Source: Casuarina equisetifolia (taxonomy: Eukaryota; Streptophyta; Magnoliopsida; Fagales; Casuarinaceae). From it: 64,000 nt of DNA. Numbering within the stretch: position 1 is the first letter of the stretch; each line of letters begins with the position of its first letter. Below, piece by piece: positions 22,804 to 35,180 of this stretch. The notes beneath the pieces were generated by a model that searched no databases, was not told the DNA's origin, and saw only the letters and a list, made by a program, of their open reading frames with translations. Where the stretch lies: positions 8,358,501 to 8,422,500 of the forward strand of contig CM052360.1 of the NCBI GenBank assembly GCA_028551475.1, given 5' to 3'. The position numbers and the translations under genes were made by a program.

Positions 22804-24816
22804 ATGTATGTCCTTCCGTGCGCGCACCCACAGGTTCAGAACTGCCTTTTCATGTCTGATAAGCACGCACTTAACACTACGCAATCCAAGCAATCCAAGC
22901 ATTCCTGGAATCTTCGATTCAGAGGGAAGGTTTGTGGCGAATCGGCAATTGTCCGCCCTCTGTTCGACGAAATACCTGTGTCGGACGCAGACGTATTTGC
23001 TTGGAACAGTCTTATCCAAACCCACCTTGCTAATGAAAATTTTGACCTCGCAATTTCAACTTACCAACTAATGCTGCTCCGGGGTACTGTACGTCCAGAT
23101 AGGCACACACTTCCTCGCGTTTTGACAGCTTCTCGGTGTTCCGGCGATATTTTAGTCGGCAAACAACTACATGGACATGCGTTCAAGTTTGGGTTCTCTT
23201 CCGACCACTATGTAGTTACTGCTTTGATCGAAATGTATGGCCGTCTTAGTAACCTTGAGATGGCGAGGTGGGTTTTCGATAAGTCCCCTCATAGGAATCC
23301 TGTCTCTTGGACTCTGCTTGCCAGGTTGTATATAAGGAGAGACAAACCCGGTTTGGCTATTGATATGTTCAATCAAATCGTTGAGTCAGGGGATAAGATA
23401 GATTCTGTGGCGTTGGCAACTGCAATTGGTGCCTGTGGCTTGTTGAAATCACTGCAACAAGGCAGGAAACTCCACCATATTGCTGGGAAATATGGGTTGG
23501 ACTTTGATACCTTAGTCAGCAATACCCTCTTGAAAATGTACATAGATTGCGGCAGTATTCAAGATGCTCGGGCAATTTTCGATCGAATGCCATCAAGAGA
23601 TGTTATCTCGTGGACGGCACTTATTAGTGGGCATGTGAAGAAAGGAGGATTCAATGAGGGTCTTAGATTATTTCGGCAGATGAATATGGACGGATTGGTA
23701 AAACCTGATTCCCTCACAGTCTCTAGCGTCCTCCCATGCTGCGCAAGAATGGCCGCTCACAAGCATGGGAAAGAAATTCATGGCTACCTGCTTAGAAATG
23801 GTATTGGCTTCAATCTCATGGTCCAGAATGCCGTCATGGACATGTATGTGAAATCAGGATTTATCGAATACGCTTCAAGGATTTTCACGAGGATGAAGGA
23901 TAAAGACGTGGTTTCATGGACTGTGATGATATTGGGCTATAGTTTACACGGACAAGGAGAGCACGGAGTTCAATTGTTCCGCATGATGGAGAGGACCTCA
24001 AGCACACATATCGATGAAGTCATATATGCAGCTGTCCTCCATGCTTGTGGCACTGCGCGAATGGTTGAACTAGGAAAATATTATTTCAAACGCATCAAGG
24101 CATCTAAAGTCGCAAACAGTTCCTTAATGGTCCGTCTTCTAGCTCGTGCTGGGCTCTTCGACGAAGCGAGGATCTTTATCGAGAAACAGAAGGTTCAAAG
24201 GCACGCGGAAGTACTAAAGGCACTGGTAGATGGCTGCAGAAATCACCAACAAACACGATTGGGTAAGCGAGTCATTAAGCAGCTCTGCGACTTGGAGCCT
24301 CTTAACGCCGCCAACTATGTGCTGCTCTCCAACTGTTATGCTCACAGTGCAAGGTGGAACATGGTTGATAAATTCAGGCAAATGGTAAGAGACATGGGTT
24401 TGAAGCCGAAGAAAGCTTACAGTTGGATAGAGTTCCGAAATAAAGTTCACGTCTTTAGCACAGGGGATGTAGCTCACCCGAGATCAGAGAGAATATATGG
24501 GGAATTACATTGCTTGGTAAAGAAAATGGAAGATGAAGGATATCGGCCTAATCCAGATTTTAGTCTCCATGATGTGGAGGAAGAGCGAGAGTGCATTCAA
24601 ATTGCACATAGTGAAATGTTGGCCATTGCTTTTGGGCTCATCACCACATCGTCTAGTACAACAATTCGTGTAACTAAGAACCTCCGAGTGTGTCGCAGTT
24701 GCCATGAGTCTGCAAAGCTTATATCCAAGACAGTAGGACGAGAAATCATACTAAAGGATCTAAATTATTTCCATCATTTTAAGGATGGATCTTGTTCATG
24801 TGGCGATTTTTGGTGA
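22804..24816 (+). CDS. Pentatricopeptide repeat protein, PLS class with DYW domain
   Basis: Intronless, 670 residues, as usual for this family of organelle RNA editing factors. About residues 60-450 hold PLS-type repeats, shown by recurring motifs such as DVFAWNSLI, NPVSWTLLARLY, DVISWTALISGHVKKG and DVVSWTVMILGYSLHGQGEHGVQLF. Then come E/E+ motifs (YVLLSNCYAHSARWNMV, KKAYSWIEF) and the DYW cytidine deaminase domain from about residue 579, with the catalytic HSE at about 602-604 and zinc ligands in CRSCHESAKL and CSCGDFW. The protein ends DFW rather than DYW. The N-terminus is probably an organelle transit peptide; the ATG at 22804 or the next in frame (MSDKHALN, residue 17) could be used. 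The edited site cannot be read from the sequence by eye. Confidence 0.95.
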   Translation: MYVLPCAHPQVQNCLFMSDKHALNTTQSKQSKHSWNLRFRGKVCGESAIVRPLFDEIPVSDADVFAWNSLIQTHLANENFDLAISTYQLMLLRGTVRPDRHTLPRVLTASRCSGDILVGKQLHGHAFKFGFSSDHYVVTALIEMYGRLSNLEMARWVFDKSPHRNPVSWTLLARLYIRRDKPGLAIDMFNQIVESGDKIDSVALATAIGACGLLKSLQQGRKLHHIAGKYGLDFDTLVSNTLLKMYIDCGSIQDARAIFDRMPSRDVISWTALISGHVKKGGFNEGLRLFRQMNMDGLVKPDSLTVSSVLPCCARMAAHKHGKEIHGYLLRNGIGFNLMVQNAVMDMYVKSGFIEYASRIFTRMKDKDVVSWTVMILGYSLHGQGEHGVQLFRMMERTSSTHIDEVIYAAVLHACGTARMVELGKYYFKRIKASKVANSSLMVRLLARAGLFDEARIFIEKQKVQRHAEVLKALVDGCRNHQQTRLGKRVIKQLCDLEPLNAANYVLLSNCYAHSARWNMVDKFRQMVRDMGLKPKKAYSWIEFRNKVHVFSTGDVAHPRSERIYGELHCLVKKMEDEGYRPNPDFSLHDVEEERECIQIAHSEMLAIAFGLITTSSSTTIRVTKNLRVCRSCHESAKLISKTVGREIILKDLNYFHHFKDGSCSCGDFW

Positions 24817-25609
24817 TCTGCTATTTTTCTTGTTTATATATTCATTCTCAGGTGTTCTAGAGCATGGTTTTGTTGTGACCACAATTGGCATATAGGACTT
24901 AGAATTTCAAGTATTAACTATATGGAGTCAAAGTCAAGAACAAATTAGAATTTCAAGTATAAACTATATGTAAGCAAAGCCAAGAACAAACAAGCTTCAC
25001 GGTCAACCGATCTGTCAGCACGGGCGCCAAACCTAAACTAAAAGATCCCAAACAACATATACTCATTAAATCCACGCTTGTCGACTCTATGATCTGTCAA
25101 CAAGTGCATATTATTCTCCATTAGGAAAAGAGCTTGGAGTCTATTAATGATAGTTAAGTTTGATTTTTTTAGTAAGCCCTTCACTACCAGTTCCACATAT
25201 AAGTTTCTATCCGTGAACATCTTGAAGAACTCCCCCTAATTTTATGATTGAGTCAAAAGCGACAAGCCTCTAAGGCTCTCAACTCCACCATGTGCACCAC
25301 AATATGACATTCTACAAACATGATAAGCAATGATAGCCACCAAACAACTAGGGTCAAAGCGTAAAAGTTTTCACCCTAAAAGAATATGCAGAAAATGAAG
25401 GTAACGACTGACATGCCAGTCAAAGCGTGGCTCCTACATACCATACTACATTAACAGACAATCAAAACTAATACAAGAGTTCTCCCATTTACACCAATAT
25501 AAGTACTCTGAGAAAAAAGAAGAAAAGATAGTTTAGGGAGCAACACTTCAAGCAAATACAGTCACTTGGTCCCTAATTCCTCAAAACAAGCAGTTCTTAC
25601 GCTCCTAGA
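24817..25609. other. Convergent intergenic region between PPR and calnexin genes
   Basis: Holds both 3' UTRs. Contains a two-copy tandem repeat at 24901-24991 and no recognisable gene. Confidence 0.7.
24901..24991. repeat. Two-copy tandem repeat, 46-bp unit
   Basis: Units start at 24901 and 24947, each beginning AGAATTTCAAGTAT and ending near CAAGAACAAA, with a few differences. It lies just after the PPR stop, probably in its 3' UTR. Confidence 0.85.
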
Positions 25610-28018
25610 TCAATTCTCCCTTCTGGTAGTCCTCCTACGAGGAGGCGCAGCAGCGTCCTCCTCCTTCTCATGCTCATCCTCCTTCTCCCCACTGGTTCCT
25701 TGTTCGGTGGAGGTCTCCGCAGGTGCAGCTCTCTCTGGTTCACTGACGCTGGCCTGCAGGTTGTGCGAAAAATGAATATTGACAAATTGTATGAGATAGT
25801 TATTAACCATTGAAATAAATTCTCAATGATATGTAACTAAAACGTGATTCATGAAACATACCACCGGTTTTTTACCACCAAAAAGGATTCTGACGAAAAT
25901 TGTCAAAATAATAACCACAATTGAGACAATAACACCGATTGTTATGTTGGGTTGTTTTTCTCCCTTCTTGATGAGATCCTGCAAGAAGAAACACATTATC
26001 CCAGTTAGAGAGAGCCGCCCAAGCAAAACTAAGCAATAAATTAGATGCAATGGTACAAATGATGACAAATTCTTTAACTTACAAGGATCTTGGGTTTGTA
26101 TGCCTCCAAGAAAGGAATGTCCCCAATCTTGTAAAGAAGGTCAAAAACCTTTTTCTGCACGTATTTGTCCATAAAATTTGTTAGGGCACGAACTAGCAGG
26201 AAAGCATTAGAGACTAAAGAAAACTAAATATAAGGAAAGTGGGTGATTACATGAAAGCCAGAGAGGCCATCTGAAAGACCAGCGGCCGCCTCTTCAGCCT
26301 TTTGTTTCTCTTTCTCAATGTCAAACTTTGGCTTCCATGTTGTTAGCCTGTACGATTCTGCAACCTTCTCATCATCAGCAATGAGAACATTGTCAAACAA
26401 TATGCCATCCTGCATCGTCCATATCTCAATGCCAATGGCAGCAATAGGCTCAAAATCAGGTGCGACAAGCTCAAAGTAATCAGGATTCGGGATTTGTTGA
26501 GGTTTCCAAATGCCCTTATAATTTGGATTATCAATTTCAGGAGCGTGCCATTTTCCTTTATAAGCAGGATTCCTCTTCATAGGCCTCTTCCACTCACCAC
26601 AACCAGGTGCAATCTCGCACTTGGGATTATCAATTTTTGGTGGCTCCCATTCACCATCTTCTTCATCGTCCCAGTCCTCTGGCTTTGCAGCTTCAGGATC
26701 ATCAATCTCCTCAGGCTCATCATCCAACCACCCTTCAGGTTTCACAGCTTCTTCATCCAAGATTTCCATGGGTGCATCCTCATCCCAATCATCAGGCTTC
26801 ACAGCATTTGGATCCGGAATCTTAGCCCGTTCATCCCAATCCTCTGGCTTCCTATCATTTGGGTCGGCTATTGTCTTTGGCGGAATTAGAGGTGGCTCAA
26901 AATCATCAGGAGAGAGGAAATTAGCCTTCGTCTTCTCCTCCCCATCTATTAAAATTCTAAGCTCATTATCAGGTTTCAGTATTGCTGTGTAGACATGGGG
27001 GAGTTTGTCAGAGGGCACAGAAGGGGCATTCTTCAGATGATGCTCCACATATTCCTCACTTTTAGGGTTCTTGTGCTTGAAGATGAAGTGAACCTTGTTT
27101 GTGGAGCCACATTTGTCAGGTCCAAACATGATGGAATATGGAGACTCGTTATTAAAATCCTTGGGCTGCCATCCAGCCTCTTGGGGTCGGAGGTATTTCA
27201 AGTATGCACCACCACATTCAAGACCATTCTGAAGCCGCACCTCATACTGGAGGACAACCGTTTTGTCCTTAAGACTCAAAACCTGGTCGAGCTCTTTTAC
27301 TATTGCATACTTCTTCGCCTTCTCGCTGACCAGAAGGCCGTAATCATCATGACCCTCGCTTTTCGAATGCTTCCAGACGCCTAAATCACGAAAAGCAAAA
27401 CAATGTAACGACAAGTTTCAAATGAGCAGAGCAATCACAGAGGAGAAGACAACCAATATGAAATGAGTAGGCAATAACGTTTTCTGTCTCTCAGAGGAGG
27501 ACTACGAGTGACTACGTCGAATTTGCATAACAAGGTTTGCATTTACAAGTGTGCACCAAACTTTCAGTTCTAGGTCGGCGAACGCACTCAAACGTATACT
27601 CTAGCCAACAGTGACTAAAATTGAAATGAGCATTTTCAATTCGAAGGCAAATATGAACCACAACATAAGTAAAGAAAGGATTCAAAATTAGAAAAGAGAA
27701 AGAAAGGACAAAGACAGAGAGAGTTCCACCTTGGTAGTCATCCTTCTGAGACACTATCCATCGCCCCTCGAATGGTTCCGTAAACGGCTCGTAGAAGATC
27801 TGTTTATTTGCCCAATATTCCAGGGGTTATTCTTTTTGCTCAAAGTTAAACAGAAAAGAAGTAACGAGGAAGGTCTCGCAGCTTTTCAGGGAGAGGTGGG
27901 GTAAGGAAAACGTTACCGCATCAGAGGCGCCGATCTGAGAGGCGAAGGAGGCAATCAGCAGCGCTGCCAGAAGCCCCTCAACGAGAGGGAGCCGATGGAT
28001 TTTCCATCTCCCTTCCAT
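25610..28018 (-). CDS. CNX1: Calnexin, ER lectin chaperone
   Basis: Binds monoglucosylated N-glycans on new glycoproteins in the endoplasmic reticulum and recruits PDI-type enzymes. Six exons (28018-27917, 27799-27730, 27380-26251, 26154-26083, 25978-25862, 25753-25610) join in phase to 544 residues, the normal plant length. Seen in order: a signal peptide (about 1-30, core [13 protein letters not shown]); a lectin globular domain with the cysteine pair C113/C148; the P-domain at about 228-350 with repeats of type KPEDWDE and of type [11 protein letters not shown], including C312/C318; return to the lectin fold; one membrane helix (about 469-490, [18 protein letters not shown]); and an acidic cytosolic tail ending [13 protein letters not shown] lies two codons upstream, but the first ATG gives a good signal peptide. 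Plants have two or more calnexins; the number is tentative. Confidence 0.97.
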
Positions 28019-28679
28019 CGCCAAACCCTAAACCTAAGCTCACAAGTGAGAGAATAGAACCAAACAGAAAAAGTGAACTTCCTTTCAAGCAACAGTGAGG
28101 AAAGACAGGAAAAACGAAGGGGCATAAGGTAGTAGTCCTGCTTACCTTTGTGATCACCAGATGGGTGGTGAGTTGAGTACAGTGGACTTGAGTCTCGGCT
28201 CCTTGGTTCTTTCCAAGTCTGGGGATGAAGTGTCTCGCAGGTCGGTTTTAGATAGTTTCCCACACACAGCAATTGTTCCGTTGTTTCTAGATGCCCAATT
28301 CATTATCGCCTTTTCTACGTTTGAACCCAACTCGACTTACCACCTGAATTAATATCTGCAAACACGTGCGTCTAAGCAGCGTCAAAGGAAAGCCAAAGCG
28401 CCAGTATAATAATTGTCTTCCGTGCGGCACTTTCAAATTGTGTGCTCGGAGTTGGAGAGCCTCTTGTCTGGGATTATGCGCACCGGAAAGCCTTTTTGAG
28501 GTTGAGCTTATGACCTTGTCATGTGGATATTTTGAAAATAAACAGCCCAAAATATTCTGGAGTTGGGGTTGCATATTTTTTTTGAATTTCAACATGTCAT
28601 TGTGTTATGGTTTAGTCTCCATAGAAAATATTTTGGAGTTGGGATTGCATAATTTTTTTTGACTTCCAACATGTCATTG
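28019..28679. other. Upstream region of calnexin
   Basis: Contains the calnexin leader and promoter. Its left part is GC-moderate; the last 130 bp is a tandem repeat abutting the gypsy element. No gene recognised. Confidence 0.6.
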
Positions 28680-28704
28680 TGTTATGGTTTAGTCTTCATA
28701 GAAG
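28551..28704. repeat. Tandem duplication spanning the gypsy element's left edge
   Basis: Two units of 76-77 bp, starting at 28551 and 28627, share AATATT[C/T]TGGAGTTGGG, a T-run, AACATGTCATTG and then TGTTATGGTTTAGTCT. The last part of the second unit is the outer end of the gypsy LTR (from 28680); the first unit carries the same LTR end at 28603. Confidence 0.85.
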
Positions 28705-29018
28705 ACTTAATATGAAGAAGAGTGGCCTTAGATTTGATAGGAACTTTGAGCACAAAATCCTTGTGGGATTTGGATGGGGGCATCTTTGCTTATTAATTGT
28801 GAAGCTAGATTGATGAGGGAATTGAGGCTCAAACAAGAATCCTAAACTATATTTTACTTTTAAAATCAATAAGACAATCCCTTAATACACAACACTAAAC
28901 GCTTTATAAAACCAAATTGGGCTTGATAAGGCTGATTTGACCCTTGACCAAATTATCACAAAAGCCAAACCAACCATAAAGAATCTAACACAAAACTCAG
29001 TCCAAAGAACTTGTAACA
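28680..29018 (-). repeat. 3' LTR of the gypsy element
   Basis: Aligns along its length with 35181-35529. Read on its own strand it begins TGTTACAAGTTC and is preceded by the purine tract. Confidence 0.85.
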
Positions 29019-29020
29019 AT

Positions 29021-29031
29021 CCCACCCCTTT
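29021..29031 (-). other. Polypurine tract of the gypsy element
   Basis: On the minus strand this reads AAAGGGGTGGG, two bases before the 3' LTR, as expected for plus-strand priming. Confidence 0.75.
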
Positions 29032-31796
29032 AAAAGTAGCCTTGTTCTCAAGGTTAAAAGTTGCTACAAAAGTATTGAAAATGGGGAAAATGAATTTTGA
29101 ACTAACTTTCCTCCTCCCAAGTTGCTTCTAATGGTAATTTGCCTTTCCAATGAACTAAAATCTCACTCACTCACTCCCTTGCAATTTTAACGCTCTAACA
29201 TTGCTTGTGGACTCTCTACCACCTTTTCAAGCTCCTCTTTTGCATCTTGGAATTGGAAGTGCCACTCTTTAAGCTACGAGACCTATTTGTTACATAACCT
29301 AAAAGGCCCTTGATAATGGGGCATCAACTTACTACTATGTCAATTAGATAATGAAACCTGTCAATATTGTAGAAGCTTCATGTAAACCATCTCCCTTTTT
29401 TGAAATTGTACATCCCTACAGTTTTTTTCATATATCTTCTTCATTCTATCTGGAGTAGCTCATAAGTTTCATTTGATTTTACTGTGTAAGGCATCCCTTT
29501 TTTCCAACACTTTTTTAACTTCTCAAACCTTAGTGGTACCCTTCACATACAAAATGAATGTGGGCAAGGAGGGACTATACATAATTTCATAAAGGGTGTG
29601 ATAAGTAGATCCATGTTAAATAGAATTGTAACAATACTAAGCCCAAGACAACCATTTACTCCATTGTTTTGGATTGTCACAGCAAAGCAACATAGATACA
29701 TCTCTAAGGTCTTGTTGAGGACTTTTGTTTGTCCATTAGATTGGGGATGGTAAGAATAGAAGAAGTTAAAGCTGGTCCTTTACAATCTAAGGAGTTCTCT
29801 CCAAAAGTTGCTTGTGAAGAGAGGGTCTCTATCACTCGTAATAGACTTAGACATCCCATATAGCTTTAAAATGTTGTCAAAGAATACTTGAGCCACCACC
29901 AGTGTTGAAAATGGATGGGTAAGGGGAATAAAATGGCTAAATTTAGAAAGTCAATCTATTGTTACTAAGATTACCGATTTGCCTCCTGACACTAGCAAAC
30001 CCTCTAAAAAGTCTATGATTATATCCTCCTATATCTGCTCTAGGAGAAGCAAAGGTTGTAGCATTCCACTAGTTCTACACTAGCAAACCCTCTAAAAAGT
30101 CTATTTATTCTTTTGACAAGTGTTGCAAGCTTCAATAAACTAGGCAATGGTCCATTTCATACCCCTCCAATAAAATACTGATCTAGTTCTACACAAGGTC
30201 TTTTCTACCCCTTCATGTGCTCCAATACAATTTTTTTTTTCATAATAATCAGAATTAATGGGGACTCTTCTAGGATAAAGACAATACCTTTATAAAAAAT
30301 GTTCCCATCTTTTATAATCTTGGCTAGTTCAATATGTCCAAAAGATCCTGAATTGACGGATGGTTTTGTAGTTCCTCTTTAATTGTGTCTAGCCATAATG
30401 GAAATGGGCAAAAAATAACATAATAGTCTTCCTTTTCCTTCCCTGCCTTCTCCTCGCTTGCTTCCTAACCTTACCTTGATAACTCATCTACCATAACATT
30501 TTCCTTTAAGAACTTATATTTTACCAACAAATCATATCCCAAAAGCTTTGCCAATTACTTTTGTTGAGCTAGTGTGATTAGTCATTGATCTTGTATGAAC
30601 TTAATGTTACTCTGATCAATCATGATAATAAACTTATTACCTAGTAGGTAGTGTTTTCATTTTTGTACTACCATAATAATAACCAACATCTTCCTTTCAT
30701 AAGTTAAGAGCTATAAGTATTTGCCATGTAAAGCTTTACTAAAATAAGCAATAGGTTTCTTCCTTTGAGAAAGTTTTGGTCCCACTCCATTACCTGAAGC
30801 ATCATATTTCAACATAAATGGTAACTTAAAGTATGGAAAGGCCAAAATTGGTGTTATTATGAGGCGTAACTTGAGGGTGTCAAAGGCATCTTGTACCTTA
30901 GTCATCCATTGAAAAGCATCCTTCGTAAGCAAGTTGGTGAAATGTTTGGTAAGACTCTCATACCCCTGAATAAAATGATAATAATACCTTGCAATCCCTA
31001 AAAACCCTCACAGAGCACAAACCGTCTTAAGTATTGGCCATTTTAGAATTGCCTTAACCTTTTCGTGATCCATAACAACCCCTTGATTACTCACAATGTG
31101 CCCCCCAAAAACTTTAACTTGTTGCTCCCATACTCATACTTCTTCAACTTAACAAACAGTTGATTTTGCCTTAATACCTTTAGAACAGTTTGTACATGAC
31201 ACAAATAATCCTATCAAGAATAGCGATAAATCAAAATATCATTAAAGAAGACCAATACGTACTTACATAACTAGTTGTGGGACACCACTTCATTGAGGAC
31301 TAAAAAATGGATAAGTGTTCGTAAGACCAAGTGGCATGACCAAAAATTTATAGTGGTTGTGATAAGTCCTAAATGCCATCTTTTCCTTGTCCTTTTCCCA
31401 TATCTTGAATTAATAATAACTTGACTTAATCTAACTTAGAGAAGAACTTTGCCTCATGCAATTCATTAAGCAGCTTATCAATAGTGGAAATCCAAAATTT
31501 GTTTTTTACTGTTTTCTTGTTTGGCTTATAATAGTCCATACATAGTCTTCAAGTTCCATCCAACTTCTTAGCTAGCAATATTAGTGAGGAAAAACAAGCT
31601 GGTAAAAGGTCACATCACATCATCCTTAAGCTTTCCTTTAACTAGTTTCTCAATCTTTTCCTTCTAGACATACGAATACTTGTGTGACCTCACTGAAATT
31701 GGTTCCCCTTTGGACTTTAAGATAATCTGGTGATCATGGGTGTGATGGGATGGAAACCTTTTTGGCTTCCAAAACACATCTTGGTACTCATCAAGT

Positions 31797-33391
31797 TGTT
31801 GGGTTTTATGGCTTAACAAGAAGGGGAGGGGGTTGAATTGTTCTTGTACCGAAAACTACACTTTTGTTTTTCTTAAATAATTTAATCAAACAATTCAGCA
31901 ATTTATATAATAATAAGTAATCAAACAGAATTATTTAAGTAAGTAGAAAGTAAGAGAATCAATACCCAATTTACCACGGTGGTTCGACACTCTATCTTAG
32001 AGTCCTACGTCCACCCTCTTCTCCTTTAATCCAATTGATTGAAGTCACCTTTACTCAACCTAATTAGGAGAATACGTTCTCCTTAATCCAAATAATTCCT
32101 TTTCAAAGGAATTATCAAGTCCAAATACAAATAATGATCAAAAGATCATATACAATAGCAAAATCTCAAATAATGTGTTAGTTTATGGGATATTGCTAAT
32201 CAAAGGAGCTATTCAAACAAATATATCAAGATACAAAGCTCCTATCACAAAATCCTCAATTTGAAGAAATTAAGGTTTCAGATTTTCCTCAAAATTTATA
32301 TGTAGAAAATATTTATAAGTGAAATCAGCACATAAATAATGTTATACAAGCTATGATTGAAGATATAATCGAAGATCAAAGCAGATAATCAAATATCTCT
32401 GAACCCTTGTGAATCACCGAGAGATGAACAAACTCGAGGCAAATAGTAGATGAGCTTAAAGGGCTTTCTTCACAAAGAGAACACTTCAAATAAATGTAAA
32501 TCATCAAGAAAAAATCTTCACACACACATCTCCTTTAAATAAAAGCAGACCTAAGGCTATTCTTTGAATCAAACCTGAACCATAGCCTTCTTCCCGTTAG
32601 GAATAGTAGGCTATCTATCAAATCAGCCTCATATCAGCCTTCATATTCAAAATCCGACCATTCTGACACCCCGTCTCCTCCAAATTCCTCCCGTTGAGGT
32701 TTTGGCGTTTGAGAGAAGCGAAGGCAGTATCGGGGAGAAGTGAAGTGGCTAGCGGCTAGGGCAAGCTAGTCGAAGAATAAAAACCTCTTATGTGCCCTTA
32801 AGTGAGACGACGTCGTGGCTAGAAAACGTAACAAGGAAGCTTCAATTATGATCAAGACGACACCGTAACAAGGAGTGGGATCAGGTTGACATGAACTTAG
32901 GCCGCACCCATATTGTCTTAGTCCAGTAGTAAGGGTCCAATCTAGTGATAACATATTCAGCAGGTATATACGGTCCAATATCAACAAGGTCCAAAAATAT
33001 GATCTTTTACAAAGTTCATATTTTGGTGTATTGCATATATTGATTTTGAATTAATATTAACATAGAGTTAATGTCCCTCATGTTCTTGCAATTTCATCAA
33101 ACCAAGTATTATATTCCTAAAATAAAATATATTCAAATATATTTTATATTTCTTAAAGAAATATTCAAATAATCAACATATATTAGAATATATGTCACAA
33201 GAACTTCAAGAATATATTTTATGAGAAAATGTAGGAACCCGATTACTTTATAATATCATTAATTGATATTACAATTTGTACACCTTTTACTTCTTATAGC
33301 TTTTCTTTTTGCATATTTAGAAAAACATATTTTGAGAATTGATATTTACAAGAAAATATTTTCAGTCACAATAAAACCGTATTTTCTAACA
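31797..33391 (-). mobile_element. Solo LTR nested in the gypsy element, flanked by CAAGT
   Basis: Begins TGTTGGG and ends CTAACA in plus orientation, with identical 5-base flanks CAAGT at 31792-31796 and 33392-33396. Read on the minus strand its end has the C-rich AATTCAACCCCCTCCCCTT motif, like the nested LTR at 19388-21126, so both probably come from related Copia families. It splits gypsy pol sequence just upstream of the reverse transcriptase start. Length 1595 bp; no internal region. Confidence 0.88.
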
Positions 33392-35166
33392 CAAGTATCT
33401 TTTGTATCTCTTTTAGAACCAACTTCAACTTATTGTCCTATAAAGCTTGCTCATTATTAACTTGTAATAACATCATATGTTTACTATTGGGTAAACCTTT
33501 GGCAAACTTATCTCCTGATACTAATCGATCCCTTGTTGGGCCTTTACCTTGGAAACTACCCACTTTCCTTCCATGTCAAACTCCATTCATAATGCAACAA
33601 AATTCAACACAACATCACCAAAGTTTCCAACCAATATATCCCTAAAATAATATATGTAGCAACCAATGGTAAGATGTACAAATCCAACAACACAATAGTC
33701 CCTTGAATTTATTTTTGAACCCCCCCACATTTGCCATTCCTTACAATCTAACCACCATTAGCTACTACTACTCTAAAGGTTAGGACCTTTTCAACTTCCA
33801 ATCCCATCATCTTTACCAAGTGTTGATGGATGAAGTTATGAAAGTTGCCACTATCAATTAACAAATCTGTTTTTTTTCTTAATCAAACTCAACTACCTTC
33901 TAACCTTTAGGGCCTTAAACTTGCTTGTTTCCACTCCATAAAAGGCTATCTTAATGATCTCCATTTTAGCTTCTCCCTCTTCCCCAACTCGTCCTTATCC
34001 ATTAATTCCTCATGCTTATAACTCTCAATACCCCACTCATTTGGCCAAACCGATGGAATAATCACTTCTTACATTGGTGACTGGAGTGTACCTATCATTA
34101 CAATAAAAACATAAGTCATTATTCTTTCTTTCCTTAAATTTTTGCTACAGTAAACCTTCAAGTACGTAATCCCATCCTATTAGGAGTAGAATCTGAATCC
34201 ACTCGTCACATTGGGTTTAGGGTATCCAACCTTAATTGGCTATTATGCTACTAAAAAATTATTGCATAACGCATAGCTTCATTAATGATTTAGGGATCTT
34301 TAGCATCCATATCACCTTTAATACCTACTTTAAGGCCATTAATGAACATATTAATGGTTTGACAGGCAACTAATGAATAGATTGCATCAACAAATTTATA
34401 AAATCATCATAATATCTTTCCAAATTACCAATATGCATAAGCCTAGAAAACTTACCCATAGCTCTTTGTGAGTGGATAGGCCCATATAGTTGCAGCAACC
34501 CATGCTTAAACTTCTCTTAAGTTAAAACCTCTCTTGCTTACTCCAACTCTTCTAACTTGAAAGCTTATAATAAAGGTATGGTAGAACCACCTATATTCCA
34601 AGAAACTACTTTCACCTTCTCCAAATCTATTAACCCATGGTACTCATAAAATCCAACTTGCTAGATCTTCCTCACTTGTGAACTTTGGGAAATCAAAATA
34701 ATGTGCCCCAAAAAAGTGTTGTCACTCTTATCTGTGGAGCCTCTAGGGCCTCCATGTGAGCTGTCACCACGAAGGCCATTGTGGGACCTAAGAGGAGGGT
34801 CTTCATGTGACTCATCCCCTTATTTGCCAAAGCCAAAGCCATAGATCTAGCAACTAGGGACCGAATTGGGACCTTGAGATGGGATCTCAAGACCCATAAA
34901 ATGGGTTACGAGACCTATGTGTGAGGTTGGCATCGCCAGACCCACGCCAAGTCTCAGCACCAATGTGGTCATGTGACCCACTAGTATGGGTGGATGAGTT
35001 GGCACCTGCGCCAGCTTTGCCATCTCCACCAATTGTGGGGACTCAACTAGCATAAATGCCACTAGAACCTCCCATTGCCATAGCTACCTTTAACTTCACA
35101 AGAATAGCCTTCATGACGTCTTTCATCTCATGAATGTTAGACCCCTCACCTCTATTTGATCACCAT

Positions 35167-35178
35167 TCTCTAATACCG
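35167..35178 (-). other. Primer-binding site of the gypsy element
   Basis: On the minus strand CGGTATTAGAGA, two bases inside the 5' LTR, matches TGGTATCAGAGC at 9 of 12 positions. Confidence 0.7.
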
Positions 35179-35180
35179 GA

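Noticed and set aside
26494-27384. Three open frames of 120-130 codons on the plus strand opposite calnexin
   Set aside because: They are the antisense of the acidic, repeated P-domain; low-complexity Ser/His/Ile-rich products and no start context or splice support.
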